Of a stretch of DNA of 64,000 nucleotides, positions 63,543 to 64,000 are shown piece after piece (position 1 is the stretch's first letter; each line of letters opens with the position of its first letter). Location of the stretch: contig NZ_BAAAPN010000003.1 of NCBI RefSeq assembly GCF_039531165.1, forward strand, positions 1-64,000. The letters run 5' to 3'. The DNA comes from Nostocoides_A vanveenii. Lineage in GTDB: Bacteria > Actinomycetota > Actinomycetes > Actinomycetales > Dermatophilaceae. The notes under the pieces were generated by a model. The model was not told where the DNA came from, made no database searches, and worked only from the letters and a program-made list of their open reading frames with translations. A program made the position numbers and the translations under genes.

Positions 63543-64000
63543 CCTGTACTGGGCGGGGTCGCAGGGGGCCGGTTGGGTTTCATGCCCGGCCGCCCGAGGG
63601 TCAGCCAGACCAGCACCACCCACACCGCGAGCGCGGCCAGGGGCGCCACGTCGCGGCGCCACATCAGCGTCAACTCCTCGACGCGCGCGCTCATCCCAAC
63701 CACCCGTCCAGGGACGTATGCCAGCGCGACCACCACCCCGCGCGCGATCCACGCGCGCGTCAGCACCGCCACGCCCCCAGCCGCGCCTTGCGAGCCGAGC
63801 GCGGCCGCGCCGGCCAGGAAGCCGGGCAGCAACGCCCAGGCCAGTTGGTCGTACCACGGCAAGACATAGGGAGCCCCAACCGCATAGGCGAACGACAGGG
63901 CCAGGGCGATGGATACCGCAGAGCCAGCGCCCACTGCGCGTGTCGACGCGGTCGCACCGCTGCCGACCGGTCCGGCGCCCGGCGTCGACGCGGTCGCACC
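63539..64000 (-). CDS. C-terminal part of a membrane protein, possibly a glycosyltransferase (runs off right edge)
   Basis: An open frame of 153 codons plus stop runs in from the right edge. It shows two or three membrane helices, AVSIALALSFAYAVGAPYVLPWYDQLAWALLPGFLAGAAALG, a further stretch ALAYVPGRVVGMSARVEELTLMWRRDVAPLAALAVWVVLVWLTL, and a cytoplasmic tail rich in Pro. PYVLPWYDQLAWALLP resembles the C-terminal region of actinobacterial polytopic mannosyl/arabinosyl-type transferases. The edge sequence contains GATAST twice, from a 17-bp direct repeat (63944-63960, 63984-64000). The start is outside the window. Confidence 0.45.
   Translation of the reverse strand, partial: GATASTPGAGPVGSGATASTRAVGAGSAVSIALALSFAYAVGAPYVLPWYDQLAWALLPGFLAGAAALGSQGAAGGVAVLTRAWIARGVVVALAYVPGRVVGMSARVEELTLMWRRDVAPLAALAVWVVLVWLTLGRPGMKPNRPPATPPSTG

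Overview
The window is high-GC DNA (roughly 70% by eye) from an actinobacterium. Dense short operons with ATGA or TGATG overlaps, frequent GTG starts, a DUF222/13E12-type gene at the left edge, a CsoR-regulated copper operon and paired acyl-CoA dehydrogenases all fit Actinomycetota. A Micrococcales (Intrasporangiaceae/Dermatophilaceae-like) source is my best guess, but nothing here proves the family. It looks like ordinary chromosome: I see no tRNA, rRNA, CRISPR array, insertion sequence, integrase or phage module.

Layout. 0-6 kb: a partial DUF222 gene, a frameshifted sterol-desaturase-like pseudogene, small housekeeping genes (VOC protein, FMN reductase, hemerythrin-like, metal-receptor fold, SixA-type phosphatase) and a CorA-type channel. 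6-9 kb: copZ-copA-csoR with a perfect CsoR-type operator. 9-16 kb: a multiply deleted acyl-CoA synthetase pseudogene, a thioesterase, a methyltransferase, a Gfo/Idh/MocA oxidoreductase, a DUF559-like protein and a GH13 glucosidase; four intergenic sites here carry a 22-bp tandem repeat. 16-19 kb: a three-gene minus-strand set (GNAT acyltransferase, N-acylamino-acid racemase/OSBS-type enolase, cyclic-2,3-diphosphoglycerate-synthetase-like GTPase). 20.5-28 kb: the bacterial Pnkp/Hen1 RNA-repair pair, overlapping a fused indolepyruvate:ferredoxin oxidoreductase. 28-31 kb: a tightly coupled four-gene operon with an Lgt-like membrane protein, two small membrane proteins and a radical SAM enzyme resembling the archaeal tetraether-lipid synthase (Tes/MJ0619) group. 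31-34.5 kb: aldehyde dehydrogenase, a wrecked carotenoid oxygenase and a TetR regulator. 34.5-38 kb: a VWA protein with its MoxR/ChlI-like ATPase. 38-47.4 kb: a DHA2 drug efflux pump and a four-gene FtsX-type ABC transporter. 47.4-54 kb: SGNH esterase, a coiled-coil protein coupled to an Orn/Lys/Arg decarboxylase-like enzyme, two acyl-CoA dehydrogenases and an SRPBCC protein. 54-64 kb: a DUF294 signalling protein with a DEDDh exonuclease, a heterodimeric ABC exporter, a FluC pair, an M3 peptidase and the end of a membrane protein, possibly a glycosyltransferase.

Three genes are visibly broken (desaturase-like, acyl-CoA synthetase, carotenoid oxygenase), all in lipid or isoprenoid chemistry, which suggests recent loss of such functions.

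Two patterns cut across genes. First, the heptamer GTATGCC/GGCATAC (extended consensus CGTATGCCGT) occurs about 76 times, nearly equally on both strands and in several reading frames, often forcing rare ATA, GCA or TAT codons. This resembles a highly iterated word such as HIP1 of cyanobacteria. Second, a 26-bp dyad and a companion 21-bp element occur together at two distant places, upstream of the FtsX ABC operon and upstream of the M3 peptidase, suggesting a shared regulator.
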